Positions 5,731 to 5,927 of a stretch of 5,927 nucleotides of DNA are shown here, one piece after another. Source of the DNA: Streptomyces sp. NRRL F-6676. Lineage in GTDB: Bacteria > Actinomycetota > Actinomycetes > Streptomycetales > Streptomycetaceae. The notes under the pieces were generated by a model that ran no database searches, was not told where the DNA came from, and was given only the letters and a program-made list of their open reading frames with translations. Position 1 is the stretch's first letter. Every line of letters starts with the position of its first letter. The stretch spans positions 1 to 5,927 of the forward strand of contig NZ_JOHS01000100.1 in the NCBI RefSeq assembly GCF_000725625.1, written 5' to 3'. Made by a program: the position numbers and the translations under genes.

Positions 5731-5770
5731 TTCGGTATGCGTACGTGCGAAATGAGGATTCGGTATCCGT
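5731..5770 (+). repeat. Pair of 12-base direct repeats, TTCGGTATSCGT
   Basis: TTCGGTATGCGT (5731-5742) and TTCGGTATCCGT (5759-5770) differ at one base and are 28 bases apart start to start, between the first and second rRNA promoters. They may be protein-binding sites or remnants of duplicated promoter units; their role is unknown. Confidence 0.45.
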
Positions 5771-5791
5771 GAACAGGACGCCGGCCCCCGA

Positions 5792-5821
5792 TTAGCTCGG
5801 GCGCAGCGAATCCGCTAAAGT
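5792..5821 (+). promoter_or_regulatory. Second rRNA promoter candidate (-10 TAAAGT)
   Basis: TAAAGT (5816-5821) is a -10 form seen in Streptomyces rRNA promoters. The only -35 candidate is a poor TTAGCT (5792-5797) at 18 bases. GTCGGAAC shortly downstream is repeated after the next TAAAGT, which supports a duplicated promoter unit. Confidence 0.55.
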
Positions 5822-5896
5822 CTCACCAGTCGGAACGGCCCAACGGCCGGGAAGACGCCCCCTTCTGACGGGGGATCGGACCGGAAACGGATCTGA

Positions 5897-5902
5897 TAAA
5901 GT
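5897..5902 (+). promoter_or_regulatory. Third rRNA promoter candidate (-10 TAAAGT in CTGATAAAGTCGGAA)
   Basis: A TAAAGT -10 box in the conserved CTGATAAAGTCGGAA context of Streptomyces rRNA leaders. No -35 is found at 17-18 bases; TTCTGACG (5863-5870) is too far upstream. Transcription would start near the window's right edge. Confidence 0.6.
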
Positions 5903-5927
5903 CGGAACCGCCGGAAAGGAAAGCGCT

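Larger units (their letters stand above)
5618..5927 (+). other. Upstream region and leader of an rRNA operon (no gene)
   Basis: About 310 bases without a supported gene. The right end carries repeated units of the type GATCTGATAAAGTCGGAA followed by CCGCCGGAAAGG-AA, which I recognise from the regions before 16S rRNA genes in Streptomyces. AGTCGGAAC occurs at 5828-5836 and 5900-5908. A small hairpin (CCCCC 5858-5862 with GGGGG 5870-5874, 7-base loop) lies between two of the -10 boxes. Rather A/T-richer DNA (about 5675-5775) fits a promoter region. The 16S gene itself is not in the window, and no tRNA is seen. Confidence 0.75.

Overview
The window is high-GC actinobacterial chromosome, almost certainly Streptomyces. 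The evidence is the strong G/C bias at third codon positions, TANNNT-type -10 hexamers with poor -35 boxes, stem-only terminators, and close resemblance of the proteins and of the right-edge rRNA leader to Streptomyces. Gene content is chromosomal core or near-core. I see no mobile element, CRISPR array or tRNA.

Left part (1-2400): a dispersed-type hairpin near the left edge, then a long minus-strand gene for a membrane Ser/Thr protein kinase. It has an N-terminal Hanks-type kinase domain, an Arg-rich stop before one transmembrane helix, and a C-terminal extracytoplasmic PQQ-like beta-propeller. A 143-bp divergent promoter region separates it from a small plus-strand gene for a bacterial SH3 domain protein without a signal peptide.

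Middle (2768-4384): a GC-rich hairpin ends the SH3 gene. A gene for a three-helix membrane protein of unknown function follows, probably expressed as a leaderless mRNA, then proC (pyrroline-5-carboxylate reductase, last step of proline synthesis). proC converges on trpS across a shared hairpin.

Right part (4385-5927): minus-strand trpS encodes a tryptophanyl-tRNA synthetase with lysine at residue 9, the residue known to make the auxiliary Streptomyces enzyme (TrpRS1) resistant to indolmycin. Upstream is a complete ribosome-mediated attenuator: a 13-residue leader peptide with tandem Trp codons and mutually exclusive 1:2, 2:3 and 3:4 hairpins, the last a terminator. The leader peptide appears to start at or next to the transcription start. 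Divergent from it, a near-consensus promoter and two further TAAAGT -10 boxes in a typical Streptomyces rRNA leader point off the right edge, so a 16S-23S-5S operon very probably begins just outside.

Working together: the trpS control region reads charged tRNA-Trp by stalling of the leader ribosome, so the resistant enzyme would be made when the housekeeping TrpRS is inhibited. This is the most interesting system here, but it matches a known one from S. coelicolor, not a new one. The kinase and SH3 protein may both relate to the envelope, but no functional link between them can be read from the sequence.
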